60,227 nt of DNA from an uncultured Prevotellaceae bacterium. GTDB lineage: Bacteria; Bacteroidota; Bacteroidia; Bacteroidales; Bacteroidaceae. Each line of letters starts with the position of its first letter. Positions within the stretch are counted from its first letter, which is position 1. Both the position numbers and the translations under genes were made by a program. Of this stretch, positions 24,653 through 33,312 are shown one piece after another. A model generated the notes under the pieces. The model was not told the DNA's origin. It saw nothing but the letters and a program-made list of their open reading frames with translations, and searched no databases. The stretch is from the NCBI GenBank assembly GCA_900317305.1, contig ONGG01000011.1, positions 1-60,227 of the forward strand, in the 5' to 3' direction.

Positions 24653-25717
24653 ATGCCGGTCGCCCATTTGTTCAATCCCGAGCACGACCTGGCTCTCGCT
24701 TCTGGACAGGAGCGGTTCACGCCTCCTGCCGCAGGAAGGGGGATGCGGGCCGATTTGGCTTTCATTCCGGCATTTTGGGCTGATGATGGCGATATCGTGT
24801 TGGTTGATGATGCCGAGCGTGCCCGGCGGATGGCCATGCCATGGAGCAAATGGCTGGCCGATGTGGAATGGATTCAACTCGACGACTCCAGGACGTTGGC
24901 CACGAAAACCCAGGATGGGGTAGTGGTAAGACCTTGGGGGTGGAACATGGCGCTCAGATTCCAACTCCTTAAAAGGGGCATCGACAGCCGCTTCCTGCCC
25001 TCCGGCGAGCAAGTTGGCAAGGTGAGAACCTTGTCGCACCGGGCTACTTCCGTACCATTGCTCCAGACACTTTCCGAGAAGGCTGATGGAGTGGTGGGGG
25101 AGCGTGTGGAGGTGAGGCAGACCGATGAACTTGACTCCTTGGCGAGGCTTTGGGGCCAGTTCGTGGTGAAGGCTCCGTGGAGCAGTAGCGGCAGAGGTGT
25201 GCGCTTTGCCGCACAATGGCCCCAACCCAACCTCGAGGGATTCGTGAGAAACGTGATTCTGAGGCAGGGTAGCGTGGTGGTGGAGCCTTTCTATGAGAAG
25301 GTGACCGATTTCGCTATGGAGTTCGTGGCCGACGGCGAGGGACAGGCGACATTTCAGGGACTGTCGCTCTTCCACACTGTCAATGGGGCATACGTGGGCA
25401 ACTGGTTGGCCACTGAGGAGGAGAAACGCCAGCGCCTGGCCCAATACGTCGATCTGAACACACTCGACAACGTGGCACGCCTGATAGCGCTCGAGGTAGG
25501 CCGGTGGTGCAAAGGCTGCTATCAGGGACCCTTCGGGGTCGACATGATGGTGGTGAGGCGGGACCAGGGTTTTGCACTGCATCCTTGTGTCGAGGTCAAC
25601 CTCCGTCGCACCATGGGGCATGTGGCCCTTGCCCTCACCCGGCGCACTCGTGGTGAGTTCAATGTGATGCGGGTGCTCTACGAGAATGGAATATACAAAC
25701 TACTTTTAGAATCATAA
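24653..25717 (+). CDS. ATP-grasp-like hypothetical protein
   Basis: A 354-aa soluble protein. VVKAPWSSSGRGVRF near 180 looks like the ATP-binding loop of ATP-grasp ligases, and VVVEPFYEKVTDFAMEF followed by QGPFGVDMM and HPCVEVNLRRTMGHVAL match the metal- and substrate-side motifs (E..N) of that fold. The N-terminus MPVAHLFNPEHDLALASG is distinctive. The family joins a carboxylate to an amine or thiol using ATP; the substrate is not known. ATG 24653 was chosen because it follows the promoter and begins the conserved region; the longer frame from 24560 starts inside the promoter. GH43 follows after 15 nt. Confidence 0.7.
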   Translation: MPVAHLFNPEHDLALASGQERFTPPAAGRGMRADLAFIPAFWADDGDIVLVDDAERARRMAMPWSKWLADVEWIQLDDSRTLATKTQDGVVVRPWGWNMALRFQLLKRGIDSRFLPSGEQVGKVRTLSHRATSVPLLQTLSEKADGVVGERVEVRQTDELDSLARLWGQFVVKAPWSSSGRGVRFAAQWPQPNLEGFVRNVILRQGSVVVEPFYEKVTDFAMEFVADGEGQATFQGLSLFHTVNGAYVGNWLATEEEKRQRLAQYVDLNTLDNVARLIALEVGRWCKGCYQGPFGVDMMVVRRDQGFALHPCVEVNLRRTMGHVALALTRRTRGEFNVMRVLYENGIYKLLLES

Positions 25718-25732
25718 ATCAAAGACAAACTC

Positions 25733-27385
25733 ATGAGAACAATCTTTTCCGTATGCTTGCTGCTGCTGGCCACAATGGCCATGGCACAACAAGATTACAG
25801 GTCGGAGGTTTGGTCGCCCGACAATGGCGATGGCACCTACACCAACCCCGTCATCAATGCCGACTACAGCGACCCCGACGTGTGTGTGGTGGGCGACGAC
25901 TATTACCTCACCGCCAGCTCGTTCCAGTGTATACCCGGATTGCCCGTGCTCCACTCCAAAGACCTCGTCAATTGGGAAATCATCGGATATGCCGTGAAGC
26001 AACTTCAGCCAAGAGAGGTGTTCGACACACCCAGCCACGGCAATGGTATCTGGGCTCCCAGCATACGATATCATAATGGCGAGTTCTACATCTATTGGGG
26101 TGACCCCGACTTCGGTGTGTTCATGGTGAAGACGAAAGACCCGGCCGGTGAGTGGAGCGAACCGCTTTGTGTGATACCGGGGAAGGGTATGATTGACACC
26201 TGCCCGCTGTGGGACGACGACGGACGGTGCTACCTGGTGAACGGATGGGCCAACAGCAGGTCGAGGTTCGCCTCGGTGCTCACCGTTCGCGAACTCAATG
26301 CCGAGGGCACCAAACCCATCTCCGAGCCCGTCATCGTCTTTGACGGAAATGGAACGGAGAACCGCACCTGCGAGGGACCGAAATTCTACAAACGCGACGG
26401 ATGGTACTGGATCATGTGTCCGGCAGGGGGCGTGCCAACGGGATTCCAACTCGCCATGCGGGCCAAGACGCCCTATGGTCCTTATGAGGCCAAGAAAGTG
26501 CTGGCGCAGGGAAAGACAGCCGTCAACGGACCTCATCAGGGCGGATGGGTGCATACGGCCATGGGCGAGGATTGGTTCCTCCATTTCCAGGACAAGGAGT
26601 GCTACGGACGTGTGGTGCACCTGCAGCCTGTGACATGGAAGGACAATTGGCCCGTAATGGGTGTGGACAAGGATGGTGACTACTGCGGCGAACCGGTCGT
26701 CACCTACCGGAAACCGAAGACCCGCGGTGGATGGAAGATGGTGAACCCCGTGGAGACCGACGAGTTCTCTTCCAACCGAATGGGACTGCAATGGCAGTGG
26801 CAGGCCAACTACAACCAGGTGTTTGGCATGCCCACGGCTTTCGGCACCTTCAGGGTGTATAACCACAAGCATCGCACTGACGCCGTGAATCTTTTCGACG
26901 TGCCCAATATGCTCCTGCAGAAAACACCTGCCGACAATTTCACGGCCACAACGAAAATCAGGCTCACCTCAAAGGCCGACAACCAGATGGGCGGACTCAT
27001 CATGATGGGACTCGACTACTCGGCCCTCGTGGCCAAGAGGGTGGGCGACGAGTTCGTGCTCCAGCAACTCGTGTGTCATGCCGCCGACAAGAACAAACCC
27101 GAGACTGCTACCACTATTGCCACACTCCAGCCTACGGAGAAGGATGTCATCGACTACAAACCGGGTATACACCTTGATATCTACCTGCGTATGGTGGTGG
27201 CCGACGGGAAATGCAAATTCTACTACAGTCTTGATGGCAGGAAATTCCGTGCCGCCGGCGAGGAATTCAAAATGCGTGAGGGAAAATGGATCGGAGCCAA
27301 AATAGGCCTGGTAAGCGTGGAGCCAGATGAAAACACCGACCGCGGCTGGGTGGAGGCCGACTGGTTCAGGGTAACGAGGAAGTAG
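25733..27385 (+). CDS. GH43 family beta-xylosidase/arabinosidase, secreted
   Basis: A 550-aa enzyme with a signal peptide (cut after AMA, residue 18). The N-terminal five-bladed propeller holds the catalytic base Asp in ADYSDPDV (about residue 47), WAPSIRYHNGEFYIYW near 105, and the acid Glu in TCEGPKFY near 214. From about 345 to the end is a beta-sandwich similar to the C-terminal domain of GH43 xylosidases (NLFDVPNMLLQKTPADNF, DYKPGIHLDIYLRM). It acts on xylo- or arabino-oligosaccharides in the periplasm or at the surface; exact specificity is open. Co-transcribed with the ATP-grasp gene. Confidence 0.92.
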   Translation: MRTIFSVCLLLLATMAMAQQDYRSEVWSPDNGDGTYTNPVINADYSDPDVCVVGDDYYLTASSFQCIPGLPVLHSKDLVNWEIIGYAVKQLQPREVFDTPSHGNGIWAPSIRYHNGEFYIYWGDPDFGVFMVKTKDPAGEWSEPLCVIPGKGMIDTCPLWDDDGRCYLVNGWANSRSRFASVLTVRELNAEGTKPISEPVIVFDGNGTENRTCEGPKFYKRDGWYWIMCPAGGVPTGFQLAMRAKTPYGPYEAKKVLAQGKTAVNGPHQGGWVHTAMGEDWFLHFQDKECYGRVVHLQPVTWKDNWPVMGVDKDGDYCGEPVVTYRKPKTRGGWKMVNPVETDEFSSNRMGLQWQWQANYNQVFGMPTAFGTFRVYNHKHRTDAVNLFDVPNMLLQKTPADNFTATTKIRLTSKADNQMGGLIMMGLDYSALVAKRVGDEFVLQQLVCHAADKNKPETATTIATLQPTEKDVIDYKPGIHLDIYLRMVVADGKCKFYYSLDGRKFRAAGEEFKMREGKWIGAKIGLVSVEPDENTDRGWVEADWFRVTRK

Positions 27386-27410
27386 AACCACACACAGGCG
27401 ACTCCAAAGA

Positions 27411-27458
27411 AAATGCGTGAGCCCCACAAAGACGGAACTTTGTGGGGCTCACGCATTT
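27411..27458. terminator. Perfect 21-bp hairpin after GH43
   Basis: Arms 27411-27431 and 27438-27458 are exact reverse complements with a 6-nt loop. It lies between convergent genes and has no U-tract, like the hairpin at 18239-18285. Confidence 0.6.
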
Positions 27459-27482
27459 CATATCGAGGAATGCTAAAAAGCC

Positions 27483-27734
27483 TTAGGTGTACATGTACAC
27501 ATAGATATAAGCAAGTACTACGGCAACAGCCAGGGCTACCATGGTCCAATAAGTGATTTTGGCTGCCAACTTGCGGCGGCGAATGGCGGAAAGGCCATGT
27601 CGTTTGAAACGGTCGGAGTCATCTTGGTGATGATGCTTCCTCTTCTTGCTGCTGTGGCTGCTGCTTGAGTGGTGATGATGGTGATGATGGCTGTTTGAGG
27701 TACTATTGGCTCTTGTCTCTTCTGAATTACTCAT
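27483..27734 (-). CDS. Histidine-rich single-pass membrane protein
   Basis: An 83-aa protein. Residues 16-22 are seven consecutive His, followed by a Ser-rich and Lys/His-rich stretch (SSSSHSSKKRKHHH), a basic segment (FKRHGLSAIRRRKLAAK) and one C-terminal membrane helix (WTMVALAVAVVLAYIYVYM). By the positive-inside rule the His-rich part is cytoplasmic. It could bind Ni, Zn or Co, but nothing around it shows metal homeostasis. I chose ATG 27734; an upstream start at 27812 would place 26 residues in the promoter/leader. Confidence 0.7.
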   Translation of the reverse strand: MSNSEETRANSTSNSHHHHHHHSSSSHSSKKRKHHHQDDSDRFKRHGLSAIRRRKLAAKITYWTMVALAVAVVLAYIYVYMYT

Positions 27735-27831
27735 GATTGTCTTGTTGTTATTGCTGTAGACCGAAGTGGAGTCTGTCGGCGTTTTTAGTATTATAATACG
27801 GATTTTCTGCATTTTAGCTGAAAAACCGCTG

Positions 27832-27839
27832 CAAAATTA
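27832..27839 (-). promoter_or_regulatory. -7 box of the His-rich gene
   Basis: TAATTTTG on the minus strand (27839-27832); leader of about 90 nt to the ATG at 27734. Confidence 0.5.
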
Positions 27840-27915
27840 CAAATCTTTCATAATAGCGAATCAAGAAGAGTCGTAAATATTGTTAAAAAGTGTTCCTTTA
27901 AAACAATAATATACA

Positions 27916-27941
27916 AAAAGGCGGGATTGCTCCCGCCTTTT
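27916..27941 (-). terminator. Terminator of hppA
   Basis: Stem of 11 bp, AAAAGGCGGGA (27916-27926) and TCCCGCCTTTT (27931-27941), loop TTGC. A/T runs on both sides make it bidirectional; it lies 22 nt past the hppA stop. Confidence 0.88.
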
Positions 27942-27962
27942 CATCATTATAAGTAGTAATCC

Positions 27963-30155
27963 TTAGATAAATGCAACAGTAAGGCCTGCCATGACGATGC
28001 TTACCATCGACATCAGTTTGATGAGGATGTTAAGGCTCGGTCCGGAGGTGTCCTTGAACGGGTCGCCTACGGTGTCGCCCACGATAGTGGCTTTATGGGC
28101 AAATGAGCCCTTTCCTCCGAAGTTGCCTTCCTCAACCATCTTCTTGGCATTGTCCCAGGCACCTCCGGCATTAGCCATAAACACAGCCAGGGTGAAGCCG
28201 CAGGAGAGTCCGCCTACCAGCAGTCCCAAGACGCCGGCCACGCCGAGGAGCACGCCGACAACGATGGGGATGGCAATAGCCAGGAGCGACGGGAAAATCA
28301 TCTCGTGCTGGGCAGCGCGGGTGGATATCTCTACGCAGCGTTTGTAGTCGGGAGTGCCCGTTCCTTCGAGAATGCCTGCGATTTCCTTGAACTGTCTACG
28401 CACTTCCTCCACCATCTTCTGGGCAGCGCGTCCCACAGCTTCCATCGTAAGACCGCAGAAGAGGAATGCTGCCATGGCGCCGATGAAGGCACCCACCAGC
28501 ACTCTCGGGTTCATCAGGTTCACCTGGAAGAAGTTCATGAAGTCGGGTATGGTGGCATTGGCAGCCGTGATGATCTCACCCTTGAGGTTGGTCAGTTCGA
28601 TGTGAGAACGTTCCATGGCAATCTTCACCTCCTCGATGTAGGAGGCCAACAGAGCGAGGGCGGTCAAGGCGGCAGAACCGATGGCAAAGCCCTTGCCGGT
28701 GGCTGCGGTGGTGTTGCCCAAGGCGTCGAGGGCATCGGTGCGGTGACGAACCTCCTCGCCCAACTCACTCATCTCGGCATTTCCACCGGCGTTGTCGGCA
28801 ATAGGTCCGTAAGCGTCAGTGGCCAAGGTGATGCCCAGGGTCGACAGCATACCTACAGCTGCGATACCGATACCATAAAGTCCGTGCGACAGACTGCTCG
28901 AGCTCATCGACAGGTCAAAGCCATTGGCAAAGAGATAACTCAAGATGATGGCCACGCCAATGGTGAGCACAGGGATGCAGGTGGATATCATGCCCGTTCC
29001 GATACCTTTGATGATCACGGTGGCAGAACCGGTCAGTCCTGCCTCGGAAATCTTCTGGGTGGGCTTGTAGGAATGTGAGGTGTAATATTCTGTTGCCTGG
29101 CCGATAATCACACCTGCCAGCAAACCAGAGATGACCGAGAACGACAGGCCGAGCCAATTATCTATCTTGAGCAGATAGAGAATGATGAATGTGGCGATGG
29201 CTATGAGGATGGCCGACACGTTGGTGCCCAACGAGAGCGATTTGAGCAGGTTCTTCATCGTGGCTCCTTCCTTGGTTTTTACAAGATAGATGCCGAATAT
29301 GCTGAGGAAAACACCCACAGAGGCAATCAGCATTGGGGCAATCACTGCCCTCAACTGCATCTCGGGGACCATGGCGAAGGCTACGGCACCCAGGGCTGCG
29401 GTACTCAGGATACTGCCGCAGTAACTCTCGTAAAGGTCGGCACCCATACCGGCTACGTCGCCCACGTTGTCGCCCACGTTGTCGGCGATGGTGGCGGGGT
29501 TGCGGGGGTCATCCTCGGGGATGTCGGCTTCAACCTTTCCCACGATGTCGGCTCCCACGTCGGCGGCTTTAGTGTAAATGCCACCACCCACGCGGGCAAA
29601 CAAGGCCTGGGTAGAGGCACCCATACCGAAGGTCAGCATCGTGGTGGTGATAGTGATCAGTGCCAGACTGTCGCCCTGATAGAAGTAATTGAGTACCAAG
29701 AACCAAATGGCGATGTCGAGCAGACCGAGACCTACAACGGTAAGACCCATCACGGCTCCCGAACGGAAGGCGATTTTCAGACCGCCATCCATGCTCTGGC
29801 GTGCAGCGTTGGCAGTGCGGGCCGAGGCGTAAGTGGCTGTCTTCATGCCGAAGAATCCTGCAAGGCCGCTGAAGAAACCGCCAGTGAGGAAGGCAAATGG
29901 CACCCATGGGTTCTGCCAGTGAAGCACGTAGGCCATAAAGGCGAAGATGATGGCCAGCACGATAAACACAATGAGCACCACACGGTATTGCTGCTTCAGA
30001 TAGGCCATGGCGCCACGGCGTACATACTCGGCAATTTCTTTCATTCTTGGTGTGCCCTCGTCTTCTTTCATCATTTGTTTGAAGAAGAACCAAGCCATTC
30101 CCAATGCGCACACCGAGGCAATTGGGACCAGCCAAAATACTAATGGGATATTCAT
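27963..30155 (-). CDS. hppA: Membrane pyrophosphatase, K+-stimulated type
   Basis: A 730-aa protein with about 16 membrane helices that uses PPi hydrolysis to pump Na+ or H+ across the inner membrane. The substrate site is DVGADIVGKVEADIPEDDPRNP near 210-230, with TIADNVGDNVGD following, and DAYGPIADNAGGNAEM near 450. The motif GNTTAATGKG has Ala where K+-independent enzymes have Lys, which suggests the K+-dependent class, many of which pump Na+. It suits a fermenter with PPDK, which forms or uses PPi. Monocistronic, with its own -7 box and terminator. Confidence 0.95.
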   Translation of the reverse strand: MNIPLVFWLVPIASVCALGMAWFFFKQMMKEDEGTPRMKEIAEYVRRGAMAYLKQQYRVVLIVFIVLAIIFAFMAYVLHWQNPWVPFAFLTGGFFSGLAGFFGMKTATYASARTANAARQSMDGGLKIAFRSGAVMGLTVVGLGLLDIAIWFLVLNYFYQGDSLALITITTTMLTFGMGASTQALFARVGGGIYTKAADVGADIVGKVEADIPEDDPRNPATIADNVGDNVGDVAGMGADLYESYCGSILSTAALGAVAFAMVPEMQLRAVIAPMLIASVGVFLSIFGIYLVKTKEGATMKNLLKSLSLGTNVSAILIAIATFIILYLLKIDNWLGLSFSVISGLLAGVIIGQATEYYTSHSYKPTQKISEAGLTGSATVIIKGIGTGMISTCIPVLTIGVAIILSYLFANGFDLSMSSSSLSHGLYGIGIAAVGMLSTLGITLATDAYGPIADNAGGNAEMSELGEEVRHRTDALDALGNTTAATGKGFAIGSAALTALALLASYIEEVKIAMERSHIELTNLKGEIITAANATIPDFMNFFQVNLMNPRVLVGAFIGAMAAFLFCGLTMEAVGRAAQKMVEEVRRQFKEIAGILEGTGTPDYKRCVEISTRAAQHEMIFPSLLAIAIPIVVGVLLGVAGVLGLLVGGLSCGFTLAVFMANAGGAWDNAKKMVEEGNFGGKGSFAHKATIVGDTVGDPFKDTSGPSLNILIKLMSMVSIVMAGLTVAFI

Positions 30156-30193
30156 TACTGTAAGTTGATAATTGTATATTCAGAATGAGATGA

Positions 30194-30201
30194 CAAAATT
30201 A
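30194..30201 (-). promoter_or_regulatory. -7 box of hppA
   Basis: TAATTTTG on the minus strand (30201-30194), 39 nt before the ATG. The -33 region has CTTG rather than TTTG. Confidence 0.5.
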
Positions 30202-30295
30202 CGAATAATTAACTAAAAACAAGAGCGTATAGTAATAATTTTTGTTAATAAGTGTGCTTTTTACTTTTAATCTGAATGGCCTGTTGAGTTCTATC

Positions 30296-30326
30296 CAAAA
30301 AGAGCGGGGCGCTCCCTGCGCCCCGC
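30296..30326 (-). terminator. Terminator of the OprP-like porin gene
   Basis: GCGGGGCGC (30304-30312) / GCGCCCCGC (30318-30326); on the minus strand followed by TCTTTTT. Confidence 0.82.
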
Positions 30327-30371
30327 GTATGATAGTCAGTAGTTTGTGTTTTTTGAAAATCGTGTCTGCGA

Positions 30372-31454
30372 TTAGAAGCGGAAGTCGAGTTCAACGTCAA
30401 TCAGGTTGTAGTTGTGCTTGTCGGCAGGGAGGTTGCGGTCGTTCACGTGAGAGTACTCAGCGTGAAGTTCCAGAGTCTTGGTGAAGCGGTAGTTCAGACC
30501 GCACTCTACCTGGTTCACTGAAGAGGCCCAGTTCTTCTGGTTTCTATAAGACTGGTAACGGGCCTTGGCGAACAGTTTGCTCTTGATAATGGGCACGATG
30601 CCGAACACATACCAACCATCGGCCTTGTCGCCATTTTCGTAGCAGATCTCACGCACGTTGTTGCCGGGTGATTTCGCACCCCAACCTTGGCTGTGCACAT
30701 ACTCGGCACGGAAGGTGTAATCGTTCAGGTCATACTCGGCAGAGAGGGCGTAGCGGTTCTTCTCAACGCTGCAGGTTGTGCCTGTCAGCGGATCGAGCAT
30801 CGCACCACGGCTGCCTGTCCATCCGAAGGCACCGATGCGCACACCCTTGATAGGCATCACCCATACACCACCGATGATGTCTTTGCGGTTGTCCTTGTCC
30901 TTCTCGTTGACACCCTCACCGTTATATACGCCTACCTGATAATGGAATAGTTTGCGACCGTTGGCATTGGGGAAGAGGTCACCCGATACCTGAATACCGA
31001 TATCACGTCCACCAGAAGACTTTTCACCTGTACGGTCGCCAAACGCAGAGAGTTTGTTGATGACATCGGCATAGCCACGCCATCCCTGAGTGATGGGGTG
31101 GGTGGGGTTCTCGTAGGTGAATGCACGCTTGAACTGACCAGCGCGGACTTTGAATTCGGGGTATTTCCTCCATTCTGCATAGAGGTCAACAATCTGGACG
31201 GTAGGCTCACCCGGACCTTTTACGTTGGTACCCTGGATTTGTGCTCTCCAGTCGAATTCACCAATCTTACCGTCGAGGATGAAACGAGCCAAACGGAGGT
31301 TGAAGCTGTTTGTGTGATTGCCTTCAGGATCCTGTCCTTGATACTGCAACATGCCATAGCCACTGAACTTGATGTTGTCGTACCATTTTTCTTGCGCATT
31401 GATGCTGAGCACCACTAGTGCCAACATGCAGGTAATCAATAGTTTCTTTTTCAT
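30372..31454 (-). CDS. Phosphate-selective-porin-like (OprO/OprP) outer-membrane protein
   Basis: A 360-aa protein with a signal peptide (cut after SINAQ, about 21). KFSGYGMLQYQGQD opens the barrel; FNLRLARFILDGKIGEFDWRAQIQGTN and EFKVRAGQFKRAFTYENPT match the OprO/P family; the C-terminus LIDVELDFRF ends in Phe, as needed for BAM insertion. Such porins take up phosphate or pyrophosphate in Pseudomonas, but in Bacteroidetes the substrate is unknown. ATG 31454 begins MKKKLLITC; an upstream start at 31490 would overlap rlmD's end region. Lies 42 nt behind rlmD on the same strand, with no clear promoter between. Confidence 0.85.
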   Translation of the reverse strand: MKKKLLITCMLALVVLSINAQEKWYDNIKFSGYGMLQYQGQDPEGNHTNSFNLRLARFILDGKIGEFDWRAQIQGTNVKGPGEPTVQIVDLYAEWRKYPEFKVRAGQFKRAFTYENPTHPITQGWRGYADVINKLSAFGDRTGEKSSGGRDIGIQVSGDLFPNANGRKLFHYQVGVYNGEGVNEKDKDNRKDIIGGVWVMPIKGVRIGAFGWTGSRGAMLDPLTGTTCSVEKNRYALSAEYDLNDYTFRAEYVHSQGWGAKSPGNNVREICYENGDKADGWYVFGIVPIIKSKLFAKARYQSYRNQKNWASSVNQVECGLNYRFTKTLELHAEYSHVNDRNLPADKHNYNLIDVELDFRF

Positions 31455-31496
31455 AGTAGATGGTTTTGAGGGAATATGGTTATTAGTCAATTGGGG

Positions 31497-32924
31497 CTAA
31501 AGAGACTCGCGGGCGGTGAGGAGCACCACGTTCTCCACATGGGGGGTGTGGGGGAACATGTCGACGGGCTGCACGGCTTCCACACGGTAGTCGGCATCGA
31601 GGTCGGCAAGGTCGCGGGCCTGAGTGGCGGGGTTGCAACTCACATAGACGATGCGGCGGGGATGGGCGCGTAGGATGGTCTGCACCACGTCGGGATGCAT
31701 GCCGGCACGCGGCGGGTCGGTGATGAGCACGTCGGGACGGCCATGCTCCATGATAAAGGCGTCGGTGAGGATATCCTTCATGTCGCCGGCATAGAAAAGG
31801 GTGTTGGCAATGCCGTTCTCCAGGGAGTTCACCTTGGCGTCCTCAATGGCTTCGGGCACATACTCGATGCCGATCACCTGACGTGCTTTCCTGGCCACGA
31901 AATTGGCTATGGTGCCAGTGCCGGTATAAAGGTCGTACACCAGCTCGTTGCCGCTAAGGGCGGCAAAGTCGCGGGCTACCGAGTAGAGCACATGTGCCTG
32001 GTCGGTGTTGGTCTGGTAGAAGCTTTTCGGACCAACCTTGAAACGCAAGTCTTCCATCAGCTCATAGATGTGGTCGTTGCCCTTGAATGTCACCACGTCG
32101 AGGTCGCCAAAGGTGTCGTTACACTTTTGGTTGTCTACATATAGAAGCGACGTAATCTGGGGGAACCGCTCGGCCAGGTGGCTGAGCAGCGCCATGGCGG
32201 TGGCATGGTCGTCGGCACTCTCGAAATGGAACTGCACGAGCACCATCCATTCTCCTGTGTTCGAGTTGCGTATCATGATATTGCGCAGCAGGCCTTTCTG
32301 CTGGCGGATATCGAAATAGGGAATGTGATGAGCGTCGGCATAGTCGCGCACCGCATTGCGGATGTCGTTGTGCAAATGGTCCATCAGCCGGCAGTCTTCT
32401 ATAGGAAGCACCTTGTCGTAGGCTCCGGTGATGTGAAGACCTATCGCGTTCATATTGGTGTACTCGGTGCCACTCGATATCTCGTCTCGAGTGAGCCATC
32501 GCTTGTTGCAGCACTCATACTCCATCTTGTTGCGGTATTCCGAGGTCTTGGCCGAACCGAGAATCGGGCGCAATTCGGGCAACTCCACCTTGCCAATGCG
32601 GGTGAGCTGGTCGAAAACCTGGCGTTGCTTCATCTTCAACTGCTCCTCATAGGGCAGAATCTGCCACTTGCAACCGCCGCAAACACCGAAATGGGGACAC
32701 ATCGGGGCCACACGAAGCGGACTGGCCTCCACCAAGCGGATGACCTCGGCTTCGTTGTAGTTCTTACGCTTCTTGCGCACCTGGACGTCGACCACGTCGC
32801 CTGGCACCACAAAGGGCACGAAAACCACTTTCTCGTCTACGTGGGATACGCATTTGCCCTCAGCGGCGCAGTCTTCTATCACCACGTTCTCGTAGATGGG
32901 TAAAGGCTTCTTGTTCCTGGCCAT
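31497..32924 (-). CDS. rlmD: 23S rRNA (uracil-5-)-methyltransferase RlmD-like
   Basis: A 475-aa RumA/TrmA-family enzyme. The N-terminal TRAM domain (about 10-65) is followed by a 4Fe-4S site CPHFGVCGGC near 78-87, the SAM domain with VYDLYTGTGTIANFVA near 325, ITDPPRAGMHPD near 395 and the catalytic Cys in VYVSCNPATQARDL near 425. It puts a methyl on C5 of a uracil in 23S rRNA; site U1939 is inferred from RlmD. ATG 32924 was chosen; the frame to 33056 runs through the promoter. Confidence 0.88.
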   Translation of the reverse strand: MARNKKPLPIYENVVIEDCAAEGKCVSHVDEKVVFVPFVVPGDVVDVQVRKKRKNYNEAEVIRLVEASPLRVAPMCPHFGVCGGCKWQILPYEEQLKMKQRQVFDQLTRIGKVELPELRPILGSAKTSEYRNKMEYECCNKRWLTRDEISSGTEYTNMNAIGLHITGAYDKVLPIEDCRLMDHLHNDIRNAVRDYADAHHIPYFDIRQQKGLLRNIMIRNSNTGEWMVLVQFHFESADDHATAMALLSHLAERFPQITSLLYVDNQKCNDTFGDLDVVTFKGNDHIYELMEDLRFKVGPKSFYQTNTDQAHVLYSVARDFAALSGNELVYDLYTGTGTIANFVARKARQVIGIEYVPEAIEDAKVNSLENGIANTLFYAGDMKDILTDAFIMEHGRPDVLITDPPRAGMHPDVVQTILRAHPRRIVYVSCNPATQARDLADLDADYRVEAVQPVDMFPHTPHVENVVLLTARESL

Positions 32925-33017
32925 AGTTAGGTGTTTTTCTATAGGGTTGTACGGAATTAGGAATGAAATGTAGCACGGGTCCTGAAGGAGATGGTGCTCA
33001 TCCTGGGGTGTTGACTG

Positions 33018-33048
33018 CAAAGATAGATTAAAAATCCTAAAAATCAAA
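33018..33048 (-). promoter_or_regulatory. Promoter of rlmD
   Basis: Minus strand: TTTG (33048-33045), 19-nt spacer, TATCTTTG (33025-33018). Leader of about 85 nt. Confidence 0.68.
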
Positions 33049-33237
33049 AAAAACAACCGATGTTTTTCAGCTTCTGGCCAATTTATTTGCTCCTCTTCCG
33101 CAAGTTGAAAGTCGTTGGGCGAAAGCGAAACTACAATTTGTATAAAAAAGAGAGGGCTTTGGCTTAATTCTCAAACAGACTAAATTGCTGCAGTGAATAT
33201 AATGTGTCCTATTGTATGCAAAAAAAATCCGAAAAGT

Positions 33238-33268
33238 TTTGCCGTTCGATGTTTTTGCAGTATATTTG
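33238..33268 (+). promoter_or_regulatory. Promoter of ppdK
   Basis: TTTG at 33238-33241, 19-nt spacer, TATATTTG at 33261-33268. Leader of about 38 nt before the ATG at 33313. Confidence 0.7.
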
Positions 33269-33312
33269 CATCTCAAAGACACATTCTTATATTTTAGAAC
33301 CATAAATCAATT

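Noticed and set aside
24463-24849. N-terminal extension of the AAA ATPase
   Set aside because: Crosses the divergent promoters and overlaps the ATP-grasp gene on the other strand.
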